Positions 16,163-25,573 are shown, counted from the first letter of the stretch. The stretch is DNA of 64,000 nucleotides from JAOUEA01 sp963810945 (GCA_963810945.1 CAWEPI010000008.1:868001-932000); one strand, 5' to 3'. Translations and numbers: made by a program. Notes: a model not told the origin generated them from the sequence alone.

Positions 16163-16186
16163 GGTCCCGGGACCGTCGTCCCGTTG
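16163..16186 (+). promoter_or_regulatory. DosR/NarL-like palindromic operator, copy 2
   Basis: GGTCCCGGGACC (16163-16174) followed by GTCGTCCCGTTG. Core GGGACCGTCGTCCC at 16169-16182. Identical to copy 1 (15717) except for the three central bases. It lies 9 bp after the stop of paralogue A and 78 bp before the start of paralogue B. Confidence 0.6.
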
Positions 16187-16264
16187 CGACCACGACCACG
16201 CCGCCATGAACCTTGAACGAGGCGGCCGGACCCACCGGCCGAGAGCCCCGAGGAGGGATGCCGG

Positions 16265-16653
16265 ATGTTCAGCAAGATCGTACGGGTGGCCATGGTCGCC
16301 ACGCTCGCCCTGACGCTCGCAGGCGCCACGGCGGCGAACGCCAAGGGCCGCGAAGTCGTGAAGACGGGTTCCTGCAGCGGAACCAGCGATTGGAAGCTCA
16401 AGCTCAAGTCGGACAACGGCAAGATCGAGCTGGAGTACGAGGTCGACTCCAACCGCGTCGGTCAGAACTGGCAGGTGCGGATCACGAAGAACGGCATCCC
16501 AGATCTTCCAGGGCTCACGCAGGACCACCGGGCCGAGCGGTTCCTTCACCGTCCGACGGTTGACGCCCAACCCTGCGGGCACCGACGCCTTCCGTGCCCG
16601 CGCCACCAACGCGGCCACCGGTGAGACGTGCATCGGCTCCGCCGCCGTTCTGA
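16265..16653 (+). CDS. small secreted protein, paralogue B (frame broken)
   Basis: Signal peptide MFSKIVRVAMVATLALTLAG (cleavage near ANA), then SCSGTSDWKLKLKSDNGKIE and VGQNWQVRITKNG, matching paralogue A strand for strand. Near 16502 the frame breaks by one inserted base and continues as FQGSRRTTGPSGSFTV and RARATNAATGETCIGS. One further insertion near 16648 would give the expected end (AAF, stop at 16651), for about 128 residues against 126 in paralogue A. GAGGAGGG precedes the ATG at 16265. A strong hairpin follows at 16690. Confidence 0.65.
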
Positions 16654-16689
16654 GGCGCACGGCCGCACGGCGTCGTACGCTCCGCACCG

Positions 16690-16728
16690 ACGGGGTGCCC
16701 GCCATCGAAGGGGTGGCGGGCACCCCGT
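16690..16728 (+). terminator. hairpin terminator after the secreted-protein pair
   Basis: Perfect 14-bp arms ACGGGGTGCCCGCC (16690-16703) and GGCGGGCACCCCGT (16715-16728), with an 11-nt loop, followed by TCTCATG. It closes the kinase-regulator-secreted-protein unit and insulates the flippase gene. Confidence 0.7.
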
Positions 16729-16793
16729 TCTCATGTGTGGCGGTTCCATGACCTGAGCCCCATGAGCCACTTCGTCCGGGATACTGATGGGCC

Positions 16794-18384
16794 GTGGGAA
16801 CCCCAGAAGAAGCGCTCGCCGCCGCCGAGGCCGAGGAGGCCGCCCTCCCGGATCACGCCGAGGAGATCCGGGATCGCAAGACGATCCTCGCCGGGACCGG
16901 GCAGAACATCGTGGGGCTCGCCGTCTACGTGACGGCGAGCTTCGGGATGAGCATCCTGATCGCGCGGGCGTTCGGGAAGGGCTCTCCCGCCTTCGGGCAG
17001 ATCACCCTGATGACCCAGCTGGCGTTCGTCGTGGGCGCCGCCACCCGCTTCGGGATGGACATGGCCTCGGTGCGCCGCGTGGCGATCGAGGTCGGCAAGG
17101 GCGAGCCCGGGCGCGCCCGCGCCGTGGTGCGGATCGCGGTGGGCGTGGCGGCCGTCGTGAGCGTCCTGGTGGCGGCCATCGCGCTGGCGATGCGGGTCCC
17201 CATCGCCGAGCTCGTGAACGTGCCCGAGCCCGTCGGTGGCCGCGGCGGCGTCGGCCTCATCTTCGTCGCGGTGGCTCAGGTGTACCTGGGGGGCAGCCGG
17301 GGACTGAAGATCATGCGCCACACGCTGTACGCGTACTGGATCGGCCAGTCGATCGCGTGGATCGCCATCACGCTGGTCCTCTGGTCGGTGCTCGACAAGA
17401 CGGTCGCGATCACCGTCTGGGGATACACGCTGTCCTGGATGGTGGCCACCGGCATCGCGTTCTGGTCGTGGCGTCAGGTCACGCGGCCGTTCCCGCCCAT
17501 GCCGGCCGAGCCGGGCGAGACGAAGGCGCTCGTGCGCTACGGCGCCCCGCGGGCGCCGGCCGCGCTCTTGTCTCAGGCCCTCTTCTACACGGACCTCGCC
17601 GTGCTGTCCCACTACTACCCCGACAGCCCCGACGTCAGCGTGTACGCGGCGGCCATCCGTGTGGCGCAGGCCCTCGTGCTCTTCCTCACGGCCGTCTCCT
17701 ACATGTTCAGCCCGTTCGTGGCGGACCTGTACGAGCGCGGACTCATCGACCGGCTGAACGCGCTGTTCAAACGGATCACCCGGTGGACCCTGGGCGGCAC
17801 GATCCCGCTGCTCCTGCTGTTCATGATCGCGCCGACCGTCGGTCCTGAAGGTGTTCGGCGGCTCGTTCGACACCGGGAGCGCGTGGCTCCGCGTGCTGTT
17901 GATCGGGCAGATCGTGAACGTGAGCGTGGGGGCCGCGGGCTTCATCCTGATCATGGTGGGGCGCACCGGGTGGGATCTGCTGGTCTACGCGCTCTCGTTC
18001 GTCCTCGATCTCGTGATCGCGATCACCCTGGTCCCCCATCTGGGGCCGATGGGCGCGGCCATCGCGCAGAGCAGCGCCCTGGTCGTCTCGAACGCGCTCC
18101 GCCTCTGGCTCGTCTGGCGGTTCGTCCGGATCCAGCCCTATGACCGGTACTACGCGCGCCTGTTGATCCCGACGGCGATCGGCGCCGTCGTGATGCTGGC
18201 CGTGAACGCGGTGACCGCCGGGCCGCATTGGGCCGTCAACCTGTTCGCCACCGGTGTCATCGGCGGGGCCGCCTACTACGTCGCCCTGTTGTTCTTCGGC
18301 CTGATGCCCGAGGAGCGTGCGAGCGTGGTGAAGATGATCGCCAAGGCGCGCGGCCATCAGGTGCCCGCAGCACCCGGGACGTGA
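16794..18384 (+). CDS. oligosaccharide/polysaccharide flippase (MATE/Wzx-like, frame broken)
   Basis: About 529 residues with 12-14 membrane helices. The N-terminal cytoplasmic lead EIRDRKTILAGTGQNIVGLA runs into the first helix, as in Wzx-type lipid-linked oligosaccharide exporters. Other blocks: RFGMDMASVRRVAIEVGKGE, VRYGAPRAPAALLSQALFY and, after the break, FILIMVGRTGWDLLVYALSF. One extra base near 17843 (GTCGGTCC for GTCGTCC) separates the first 350 residues from the last 178. It would flip a lipid-carried glycan across the membrane; no glycosyltransferase genes are adjacent. GATACT, 8 bp before the GTG, may be a -10 box. Confidence 0.8.
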
Positions 18385-18426
18385 TCGGGACCGCATGAAC
18401 TGGAGTTCGTCCGCGAGCTCGGGTAG

Positions 18427-18885
18427 CTAGCGGCCGGGCTCGGAGCGTTCCTCGTCGGGCGCCAGGTTCCGCAGCACGATCACCTCGGCCTCGAGGGCCC
18501 CGATCTCGTCGTCATCGGGGAGGATCACCGGGATGACGGGACGGCGGCGTTCCACCTCGCGCTTCACGCTCTGGATCTCCGATTGGACGGCCTGGAACTC
18601 CTCGAGCAACGCGTCCCGGCGCTCGAGGAGTTCATCCAGGGTGATCCGGAGCTCGGCGTCGGGGTCCTCGGAGCCCTCGGACGGCGATGTGCCGACGGCC
18701 TCCGGGGACGGGTCCGGGCGGGAAGAGCCTGGTTCGCCCCACCGCCTGCCGAGCTCCGCGGCCATCCGGCGCTCGAGCCGCCGACCGTGCGCTCGTGCGA
18801 GCGCGGCGGTCCCGGCGAGCGCGACGGCGGCCACGAGGCATATCACGATGCGCTCGGTCGCCGAGGCGACCATGGTCGACAGCAT
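18427..18885 (-). CDS. membrane-anchored coiled-coil protein, unknown
   Basis: A 152-residue protein with one N-terminal membrane helix (IVICLVAAVALAGTAALARA), a Pro/Ser/acidic linker and a coiled-coil stretch (LDELLERRDALLEEFQAVQS and EIQSVKREVERRRP), then a conserved-looking tail VIPVILPDDDEIGALEAEVI. I do not recognise it. It is convergent with the flippase gene and divergent from the DinB gene. Confidence 0.5.
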   Translation of the reverse strand: MLSTMVASATERIVICLVAAVALAGTAALARAHGRRLERRMAAELGRRWGEPGSSRPDPSPEAVGTSPSEGSEDPDAELRITLDELLERRDALLEEFQAVQSEIQSVKREVERRRPVIPVILPDDDEIGALEAEVIVLRNLAPDEERSEPGR

Positions 18886-19048
18886 CCGTCGACGGTTCCC
18901 TTCCCGGGGGGGAGGCCTGCCCTGCCGTTCGGCATCGAAGGGTGGCCCACATGGGGGACGCGGGCAATACGTTGTTCGCTGCAGGCCGAAGGCCCCGCGC
19001 CGCCAGGTCGCTACACTGCCGCCCGTCCGCGAACGATGGAGGTCTCCC

Positions 19049-19574
19049 GTGTCCGTGCCCGATCCCGTCCTGGATCCGCAGGGGTACCAGCGTCATCTCC
19101 TCGAGCTGCTGGGTGCTGACGATCCTGCCGAGGTGCAGGCCGCGACGCCGTCGGCGTTCCGGACGCTCGTCGCCGGTGCCGGTGACGAGCTCTACCGCCG
19201 CCCGGCACCGCGCGAGTGGTCCGTGTTCGGGTGTCTCGCGCACCTCGCCGACGCCGAACTCGTGATGAGCACCCGGTACCGGTTCATCCTCGCCCACGAC
19301 GAACCCCCGCTGATCGGCTACGACCAGGACGGATGGGTGGACACCCTGCACCCGGACGGAGGTTCCGCCGCCGCGCTCCTGGATCTCTTCGAAGCCCTGC
19401 GTGTGGCCAACCTGGAGCTGTGGGCATCGACCGATGAGGAACGGCGTGCTCGGGTGGGGATGCACGCCGAGCGGGGGCCGGAGAGCCTCGATCTGTCGTT
19501 CCGGATGATCGCGGGACACGACCGGTTCCACGTGCGGCAGGCGCGGGAGGCCATGGCGCAGGCGCTACGGCTGA
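19049..19574 (+). CDS. DinB-superfamily protein
   Basis: About 175 residues of a DinB/YfiT four-helix bundle: REWSVFGCLAHLADAELVMS supplies the first metal His, and GHDRFHVRQAREAM the last two. Members are metal-dependent thiol or small-molecule enzymes, often bacillithiol/mycothiol linked. The GTG at 19049 follows a GGAGG-like sequence (GATGGAGGTCTCCC); a TACACT box lies near 19011. As given, the frame reads through to 19768 on top of the convergent helicase gene. A single inserted base near 19565 would give a TGA at 19572, 3 bp before the helicase stop, which fits much better. Confidence 0.75.
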
Positions 19575-19577
19575 GGA

Positions 19578-21857
19578 TCACCCCCAGGCGGATCCGAGGA
19601 TCGCGGCCAGCAGGGCCACCGCGCCCGCCTTGTCGAGCGGTTCGTTGCCGTTGCCGCACTTGGGCGACTGCACGCAGCTCGGGCATCCACGGCTGCAGGG
19701 ACACTGGCGGATGGCCTCGAGGGTCGCGCGCAGCCACCGCTCGGACGTGCGGAACCCGCGCTCGGTGATGCCGGCACCGCCCGGGTAGCCGTCGTAGATG
19801 AAGATCGTGGTCTCGCCGGTGTCCTCGTGCATCGGCGTGGAGACGCCTCCGATGTCCCACCGGTCGCAGGTCGCCACCAGGGGCAGCAGCCCGATGGCGG
19901 CGTGCTCGGCGGCATGGATCGCGCCGGGGAGCTCCCGCGGACCCACGGCAGCCTTCGCCACCACGGAGGTCGGGATCGTCCACCAGACGGCGGTCGTTTC
20001 GAGGTGCTGGGGCGGAAGCGGGAGGGGTATCTCGTCGATCACCTCGTTCGTGCTCACCAGCTTCTGGACGTAGGAGGTGACCTGGTTCGTCACCCGCGCC
20101 GATCCGAAGAACGCGTCGACGTCGCCGGTCCGACCCCGTTCCCGCACGGCCACCACGCCGATGTCGGTGACGTCGCGGGCCTGGGTGTAGTAGTCGGGGT
20201 CCGCCTCGGAGACGAGCGCGACCCGGTCCACCAAGCTCAGTTCGCGCACGAGGTACTGCTCCCCCATGTGGAGATAGACCGCGCCCGGGTGCAGCGCCTT
20301 GAAGGCCCGGCCCTCGTCGGCGGTGCCGAGCATCTCCCCCGTCTCCTCGATGACGATGCGGTACACGTGTCCACCCCCCGCTCGGATGTCGACGGCGCGG
20401 TGCGGCGGCTCCTTCCCCCGGTCGTGCCAGGCGTCCCTGCGCAGGCCCAGGTCCCCGCGCTCGACCATGCGCGCAACGGCGTCGCCGACGTCGGCAGGGT
20501 CGCCGAAGAAGGGGAGCTCGTCCTCGCGCAGGGGCGCCTCGCGGGCGGCGCAGCGGAGGTGCGGCTCCAACACGTACGGGTTGGTGGGGTCGATGACCGC
20601 CGCCTCCGCGGGCTTGTCGAAGAGATCCTCGGGGTGATGCACGAGGTACTGATCGAGCGGATCGTCCTGGGCCACCAGCACCGCGAGCGCGTCCGTGTCC
20701 CGGCGGCCCGCGCGGCCGGCCTGCTGCCAGAGCGACGCGCGCGTCCCCGGGTACCCCGTCAGGACGGCCGCATCGAGCGATCCGATGTCGATGCCGAGCT
20801 CCAGTGCGTTCGTGGACGCGACGGCCAGGAGCTCGCCGTCGGCGAGCTCCCGCTCGATCTTCCGGCGATCTTCGGCTAGGTAGCCCGCCCGGTAGGCCTT
20901 GATCTTCGTCCGCTTCTGCGCGTCCCGGACCTCGCGGCGGGCGAACTCGGCCAGCAGCTCGGCGGCGCGTCGGGAGCGCGCGAACCCGATCGTGCGGACG
21001 TCGTCCTCGACGAGCCGGGCGACGAGGCCCGCCGACTCCGAGAGGGCGCTCCGTCGCTGGCCCGTCTCCTCGTCGACGATCGGCGGGTTCCAGAGCGCGA
21101 ACAGCTTCTCCCCACGAGGGGAGTCGTCCTCGGTGACCTCCTCGAAGTCGAGGCCGGTGAGGCGGGTCGCGAGCTCGCCCGGGTTCCCCACGGTGGCGCT
21201 CGCCAGGCACCAACGGGGCGCTCCGCCGTAGTGCGCCACCAGACGTCGCAGCCTGCGCAGCACCATCGACACGTGCGAGCCGAAGACGCCTCGACAGATG
21301 TGCGCCTCGTCCACCACGACCAGCGACAGCCGGTAGAAGAAGTCTGCCCATCGCGCGTGGTCGGGCAACAGGGCGAGGTGGAGCATGTCCGGGTTCGTCA
21401 TCACGAGGTTGGCGTTCTTGCGGATCAGGGGCCGCTCGGACTGCGGGGTGTCGCCGTCGTAGACGGATGCCTTGAGCTGGGGGATCTTCAGCGCGCGCAC
21501 AGCCCGGAGTTGATCGCGTGCGAGCGCCTTGGTCGGATAGAGGTAGAGCGCCGTCGCCTTCGGGATCGTGAGCGCCGCCTCCGCGAACGCGGCGTTGTAG
21601 ACGAAGGTCTTCCCGCTGGCCGTTCCGGTCGCCATGATCAGGTTCTCGTTGCGGCGCAGTGTCTCCAACCCGCGGACCTGGTGAGCGTAGAGGCCGGTGA
21701 TGCCCAGGAGCTCAGCCCGTTGAACGAGCAGATCCGGGAGGTCGGCCGGGAACGCGTAGGACTGGGGGGTGCGGGACGCGAGCTCCCGGACGCTGACCAG
21801 AGACGTCGCTACCTCCGGATCGGCGGTGAGGGAGGCGAGGAAGGCGTGCGGGTCCAC
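19578..21857 (-). CDS. DEAD/DEAH-box helicase with DUF1998 domain (MrfA/YprA-like)
   Basis: A 759-residue superfamily 2 helicase. Walker A: MATGTASGKT. Motif II: VVVDEAHI. Motif III: LASATVGNP. Motif VI region: WQQAGRAGRR. The C terminus carries the DUF1998 four-cysteine zinc site CPCSRGCPSCVQSPKC (residues about 725-740). Bacillus MrfA, with this layout, takes part in mitomycin-damage excision repair, so a DNA-repair role is likely. The GTG at 21857 starts the conserved protein. TAGCCT lies 7 bp before it, again suggesting a leaderless mRNA. The frame is intact over 2.3 kb. Confidence 0.88.
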   Translation of the reverse strand: MDPHAFLASLTADPEVATSLVSVRELASRTPQSYAFPADLPDLLVQRAELLGITGLYAHQVRGLETLRRNENLIMATGTASGKTFVYNAAFAEAALTIPKATALYLYPTKALARDQLRAVRALKIPQLKASVYDGDTPQSERPLIRKNANLVMTNPDMLHLALLPDHARWADFFYRLSLVVVDEAHICRGVFGSHVSMVLRRLRRLVAHYGGAPRWCLASATVGNPGELATRLTGLDFEEVTEDDSPRGEKLFALWNPPIVDEETGQRRSALSESAGLVARLVEDDVRTIGFARSRRAAELLAEFARREVRDAQKRTKIKAYRAGYLAEDRRKIERELADGELLAVASTNALELGIDIGSLDAAVLTGYPGTRASLWQQAGRAGRRDTDALAVLVAQDDPLDQYLVHHPEDLFDKPAEAAVIDPTNPYVLEPHLRCAAREAPLREDELPFFGDPADVGDAVARMVERGDLGLRRDAWHDRGKEPPHRAVDIRAGGGHVYRIVIEETGEMLGTADEGRAFKALHPGAVYLHMGEQYLVRELSLVDRVALVSEADPDYYTQARDVTDIGVVAVRERGRTGDVDAFFGSARVTNQVTSYVQKLVSTNEVIDEIPLPLPPQHLETTAVWWTIPTSVVAKAAVGPRELPGAIHAAEHAAIGLLPLVATCDRWDIGGVSTPMHEDTGETTIFIYDGYPGGAGITERGFRTSERWLRATLEAIRQCPCSRGCPSCVQSPKCGNGNEPLDKAGAVALLAAILGSAWG

Positions 21858-21933
21858 GTGGCCCAGGCTAGCGGGGTCGGGTCGTCGCGATAGCGTCGGC
21901 GGCACCCACCCCGCGGACGATCGCGCTGGGAGA

Positions 21934-22983
21934 ATGGGCGCCCACATGGAGTGGCTCGTCCTCGTCCTCTCGCTCGCGGTGATCCTTGCCGGTGCCGAGC
22001 TGTTCACCAACGGCGTCGAATGGATCGGCGAGGGGTTCGGGCTCTCGGAGGGGGCCGTCGGGTCGGTGTTGGCGGCGGTCGGCACGGCGCTCCCCGAGAC
22101 CCTGTTGCCGCTGGTGGCCATCCTCGGAGGTCACGACGCCGGAGAGGAGATCGGCACCGGCGCCATCCTCGGTGCGCCGTTGATGCTCACCACCCTCGCC
22201 ATGGTGGTGATCGCCGTGTCGGTGCTGCTCTTCGCCCGCGGCGGACGTCGTCCCAGGGAGCTCGCGTTCGATCCCATCGTGCTGCGGCAGGATCTCGGCT
22301 ATTTCCTGGTGATGTACCTGCTCGCGACGATCGCCGGCGTGATCCACGTGAAGACCTTCCACTACGGACTCGTGATCGTGCTCCTCGTCGGCTACGCGTA
22401 CTACGTGCGCCGGCATTTCGTGGGGCCGGCCGACCGCACCATGGAGCAGGAGGCGAGGAGCGAGATCAAGGCGCTCTACGTCTGGGACTGGCTCCGCCGG
22501 GCCAGGCGGTCGCTGCCCGCGTGGACCGCGGACGCCTCCGTCGCGGCACCGTTCGTCCAGACGGCGCTCGCGCTCGCCCTCATCATCGCCGGGGCCCGGC
22601 TCTTCATCCTGGCCGTGGACGACATCGGCCGTCAGTTCCACGTCTCGCCGCTCGCGTTCTCGCTCCTCGTGGCGCCGCTGGCGACCGAGCTGCCCGAGAA
22701 GTTCAACAGCGTGATCTGGGTCCGGCGCCGCAAGGACACCCTGGCGCTCGGGAACATGACCGGGGCCATGGTGTTCCAGGCCTCGTTCCCGGTCTCGATC
22801 GGCCTGCTCCTGACGCCGTGGGAGCTGCACGGCGAGGCCGCGGTGGCGGCGGTGATCGCGCTGGCGGCGGGCACCGTCCTCTACACCACCGTGCGGTTCC
22901 GCGGGAGGCTCACCGCACACCTGCTGCTCCTGCAGGGGGTCTTCTACGTAGGCTACGTCGCGTACGTGCTGACGAAGATCTGA
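21934..22983 (+). CDS. sodium/calcium exchanger-family cation antiporter
   Basis: A 349-residue membrane protein of the Ca2+:cation antiporter superfamily, with about ten helices in two inverted halves. Each half carries the ion-binding alpha repeat: SVLAAVGTALPETLLPLVAI near residue 45 and VAPLATELPEKFNSVIWV near residue 245, with the acidic residue in each. It would exchange Ca2+ or another cation for Na+/H+. The ATG at 21934 or that at 21946 could be used. It is divergent from the helicase gene and convergent with the LCP gene (1 bp between stops). Confidence 0.85.
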   Translation: MGAHMEWLVLVLSLAVILAGAELFTNGVEWIGEGFGLSEGAVGSVLAAVGTALPETLLPLVAILGGHDAGEEIGTGAILGAPLMLTTLAMVVIAVSVLLFARGGRRPRELAFDPIVLRQDLGYFLVMYLLATIAGVIHVKTFHYGLVIVLLVGYAYYVRRHFVGPADRTMEQEARSEIKALYVWDWLRRARRSLPAWTADASVAAPFVQTALALALIIAGARLFILAVDDIGRQFHVSPLAFSLLVAPLATELPEKFNSVIWVRRRKDTLALGNMTGAMVFQASFPVSIGLLLTPWELHGEAAVAAVIALAAGTVLYTTVRFRGRLTAHLLLLQGVFYVGYVAYVLTKI

Positions 22984-22984
22984 G

Positions 22985-23941
22985 CTAGCCCTTGGGCTGA
23001 TCGGCCGTAGGGCTCGGCGGCACGTTCTTCTTGAGCAGGACCCCATCGGGCTTCACGTCCGTGAAGATCCGTGCCTTCCACGTGTTGTCCAGGATCACCA
23101 CCGAGAGGGATCCCGCCATCTGTGCGCTCCCCGGCAACACCACGTTCTGAACGTTCTTCACCGGGACCTTCGTGGCCGTGAACGCGAGCTGCTGGACCTC
23201 GTTCAGCGGGATCTCCGTGTAGATGTTGGACATGCCCGCGCCGAGCCAGGAGACGAGCTGGCTCTGGTCCTTGGCGTACTCCTTCTGGAACTGGGCGAGC
23301 GCCGCGAGGATGAGTCGACCGCCGTTCTCCTGACGCGCGAAGTCACCCTCCAGCATGCTGTGTCGGTCCCGCGCCATCGAGAGCGCCTGGGTGCCGTTGA
23401 GCGTCTGCACGCCGGGCTGCAGATCCGCACGCGAGTAGGACGGGTCGTACATGCGGAACGGGACGTCGACCGTCAGCCCGCCGATCTCGTTGATCATGTC
23501 CGTGAAGCCCCAGAACGTCGTGATGGCCCAGTAGTCGATGTGCACACCCGAGATGCTCTCGATCGTCTGGACCATGAGCTCCGGACCCCCGTAGAACAGG
23601 GCCGAGTTGATCTTGTTGGTGCCGTGGCCCGGGATGTCCACGTAGGAGTCCCGCGGGATCCCCACCATCGTGGCGCGATGCTTGCCGGGGTTCAGGAAGA
23701 TGAGGTGGATCGAGTCCGAGAGCGAGTGCAGCACGTCGTCACCGGGCCGGGCACCGCTGCCCACTGCCAGGATCACGATCGGCTTCGTCCCCGTGAGCGA
23801 CGGCGTGTACCCCGCATGCGCCTTGCCCACCGCGATCCCGGAGGTCTGCGCCTGGGCCGTCACGGTGCCGATCGCGCCCAGCGAGGATCCGGCCACCCAC
23901 GCCACGAGGGCGCACACGAGGAGCGCGCCGCGCCGCCTCAC
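22985..23941 (-). CDS. LytR-CpsA-Psr (LCP) family protein
   Basis: A 318-residue membrane-anchored enzyme: an N-terminal helix (GALLVCALVAWVAGSSLGAI) and an extracytoplasmic LCP domain with MVGIPRDSYVDIPGHGTNKI (the catalytic PRD Arg-Asp pair), HIDYWAITTFWGFTDMINEI and LNGTQALSMARDRHS. LCP enzymes move glycopolymers from a lipid carrier onto peptidoglycan. The GTG at 23941 overlaps the stop of the upstream gene (GTGA), so the two proteins are probably made together. The presumed flippase lies 5 kb away. Confidence 0.88.
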   Translation of the reverse strand: MRRRGALLVCALVAWVAGSSLGAIGTVTAQAQTSGIAVGKAHAGYTPSLTGTKPIVILAVGSGARPGDDVLHSLSDSIHLIFLNPGKHRATMVGIPRDSYVDIPGHGTNKINSALFYGGPELMVQTIESISGVHIDYWAITTFWGFTDMINEIGGLTVDVPFRMYDPSYSRADLQPGVQTLNGTQALSMARDRHSMLEGDFARQENGGRLILAALAQFQKEYAKDQSQLVSWLGAGMSNIYTEIPLNEVQQLAFTATKVPVKNVQNVVLPGSAQMAGSLSVVILDNTWKARIFTDVKPDGVLLKKNVPPSPTADQPKG

Positions 23942-24648
23942 GAGGCCTCCGCCGTCGGCGTTGCGCCGGAGCCGGTCGTCTTCGCGGGTTGGTCGTCCCT
24001 GTTCACCTTGAACGCAGTGATCTTCCATCCGTCCGCCGTCTTCTCGATGACGTACTGGCCCTGACTCACGATGTCGGTCGCGCTGGTGCCGTCCTTCTTC
24101 GTGGCGGTAGCCGTGAACGTCACGGTGCTGACCGTCGAGTACGGCACCCCCTTGGGGTCGATGAGGACCTTGGTCGTGAACGTGGCCTTTTTGCCGGGTT
24201 CGATCGCGCTGTAGGTGTCGCCCGCCGCCGAACCGGCCGTCAGCACATCGATCTGCTTCATCGCCTCGGCTTTGGCCTCGTCGGTGAAGTCGTCGAAGGC
24301 GGCCTCGTACGAGGCGGTGGTCCAGTTGTCGGGAGACAGGAAGGCGTTGGAGTAGACGTCGTGGAGCATCCTCTCGGCGTTCGCCGCCGCCGGCTTGGCG
24401 GCTTGGACGGCCTTCTGGGTCGTCGCCTGATCCGGGTCCATGGCGGTGGTGACCACGACGGTCTTGCCGGCGGCGAAGGCGAACGGCGGTGTCGGCACGG
24501 CGCTGTGCCCGCCCACGAGCGGGCTGTCGGAGCCCCCCGTGATCAGCACGACCGCGCCGACGATCAGCGCCAGCGCGACGACGCCCCCGACGATCAGGTA
24601 CGCGGGCTTGATGGTGCGGGACGTGGATGCGTGACGGCCGTCTGCCAA
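23938..24648 (-). CDS. membrane-anchored extracytoplasmic protein, unknown
   Basis: A 236-residue protein with one N-terminal helix (PAYLIVGGVVALALIVGAVVLI), then an extracytoplasmic domain rich in Thr/Ala: AANAERMLHDVYSNAFLSPD and STVTFTATATKKDGTSATD, ending with a basic/acidic KITAFKVNRDD and a disordered tail. The fold suggests an NTF2-like or Mce-associated type of domain, but I cannot assign it. It is translationally coupled to the LCP gene, so a cell-envelope role is likely. Confidence 0.65.
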   Translation of the reverse strand: MADGRHASTSRTIKPAYLIVGGVVALALIVGAVVLITGGSDSPLVGGHSAVPTPPFAFAAGKTVVVTTAMDPDQATTQKAVQAAKPAAANAERMLHDVYSNAFLSPDNWTTASYEAAFDDFTDEAKAEAMKQIDVLTAGSAAGDTYSAIEPGKKATFTTKVLIDPKGVPYSTVSTVTFTATATKKDGTSATDIVSQGQYVIEKTADGWKITAFKVNRDDQPAKTTGSGATPTAEAS

Positions 24649-24854
24649 AGCGCGACGAGCCTACCCGGGCTTCCGTGGGTCGCCAACGATGTCCTCGTGA
24701 TGGTTCCGTGAAGGTGCCGCCGGCGGGCCCGATGCATGGGGCTCATCGGCCTCACCCGGTGGCCAGAAGGCCGTGGGAGAATCCCTTCCGATCAAGGAGA
24801 GACTCCGTTCGTTAGATCCGGTTCCACTGGAGTTTGCGATGCGAGGGCGACGCG
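24649..24854. other. 206-bp intergenic region, no gene seen
   Basis: Divergent spacer between the envelope protein gene and the small cation transporter gene. No ORF with a plausible product, no strong hairpin and no clear -10/-35 pair could be recognised. Confidence 0.5.
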
Positions 24855-25466
24855 ATGACCGAGCGAGAATCAGACCTCAGGAGCGCGATCCACGCCTCCT
24901 GGGCTTCGATCTGTTGGAGCTTGGGCGCGGGCGTGGCCGCGATCACGATCGGACTCGCGGCCAACACGCTCTCCCTGCTCGCGTACGGTCTCGATGGCCT
25001 CGTCGATTCCATCGCGTCGGGGGTGATCCTCCTCGATCTGCGGGTGGAGGTTCGCGGTGGCCACCCACCAGCCCACAGACGAGCTGAGCGCACCGTCGGG
25101 CTGGCCTTGCTGCTGATCGGAGCCGTCGTGTCCGTGCAATCGGTTCGAGGGCTGTCGTCGGGCATCGGCCCAGACCCTTCCTCCTTCGGCATCGCCATCG
25201 CCTTCGCGTCGATGGTCGTCCTTCCCCCGCTCGCCATCTGGAAGATCCGGCTCGGTCGTCGCCTGAAGAGCACGGCACTGCAAGGAGACGGGATCCTGAC
25301 CGCGGCCGGTTCGGCGCTCGCTGCCTTCACCCTGACGGGGATGCTGCTCGATCGGAGGTTCGGCTGGTGGTGGGCGGATCCGGCCGCGGCGCTCGCGATC
25401 GGCGTGTTCCTCATCGCCGCGGGGATCCTCACCTTGCGGGACCGTGGGGCCCACGCGCGCACCTGA
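24855..25466 (+). CDS. short cation-diffusion-facilitator-like membrane protein
   Basis: A 203-residue protein that contains only the six-helix membrane part of the CDF fold. SLLAYGLDGLVDSIASGVIL holds the Asp pair typical of the metal site in helix 2, and LLDRRFGWWWADPAAALAIG the helix 5 site. The C-terminal cytoplasmic ferredoxin-like domain of normal CDF transporters (about 300 residues) is missing. Such short forms exist and may transport or sense divalent metals. The ATG at 24855 is used; an in-frame ATG at 24834 is possible. Confidence 0.75.
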   Translation: MTERESDLRSAIHASWASICWSLGAGVAAITIGLAANTLSLLAYGLDGLVDSIASGVILLDLRVEVRGGHPPAHRRAERTVGLALLLIGAVVSVQSVRGLSSGIGPDPSSFGIAIAFASMVVLPPLAIWKIRLGRRLKSTALQGDGILTAAGSALAAFTLTGMLLDRRFGWWWADPAAALAIGVFLIAAGILTLRDRGAHART

Positions 25467-25567
25467 AGAGGAGCCCTCAGTCGGGTTCCGGGCGAGGCCC
25501 CATCACCCTCGCGGAACAGCCCTTGCTGGAGGTGAGTACGTGCAGGTCAGCGACGGTCGACGTTCCC

Positions 25568-25573
25568 TATACT
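25568..25573 (+). promoter_or_regulatory. putative -10 box for the pyrophosphatase gene
   Basis: TATACT, close to the TATAAT consensus, lies 61 bp before the ATG of the pyrophosphatase gene. No convincing -35 box is seen. A ribosome site ACAGGAGG sits at the expected distance from the start codon. Confidence 0.4.
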
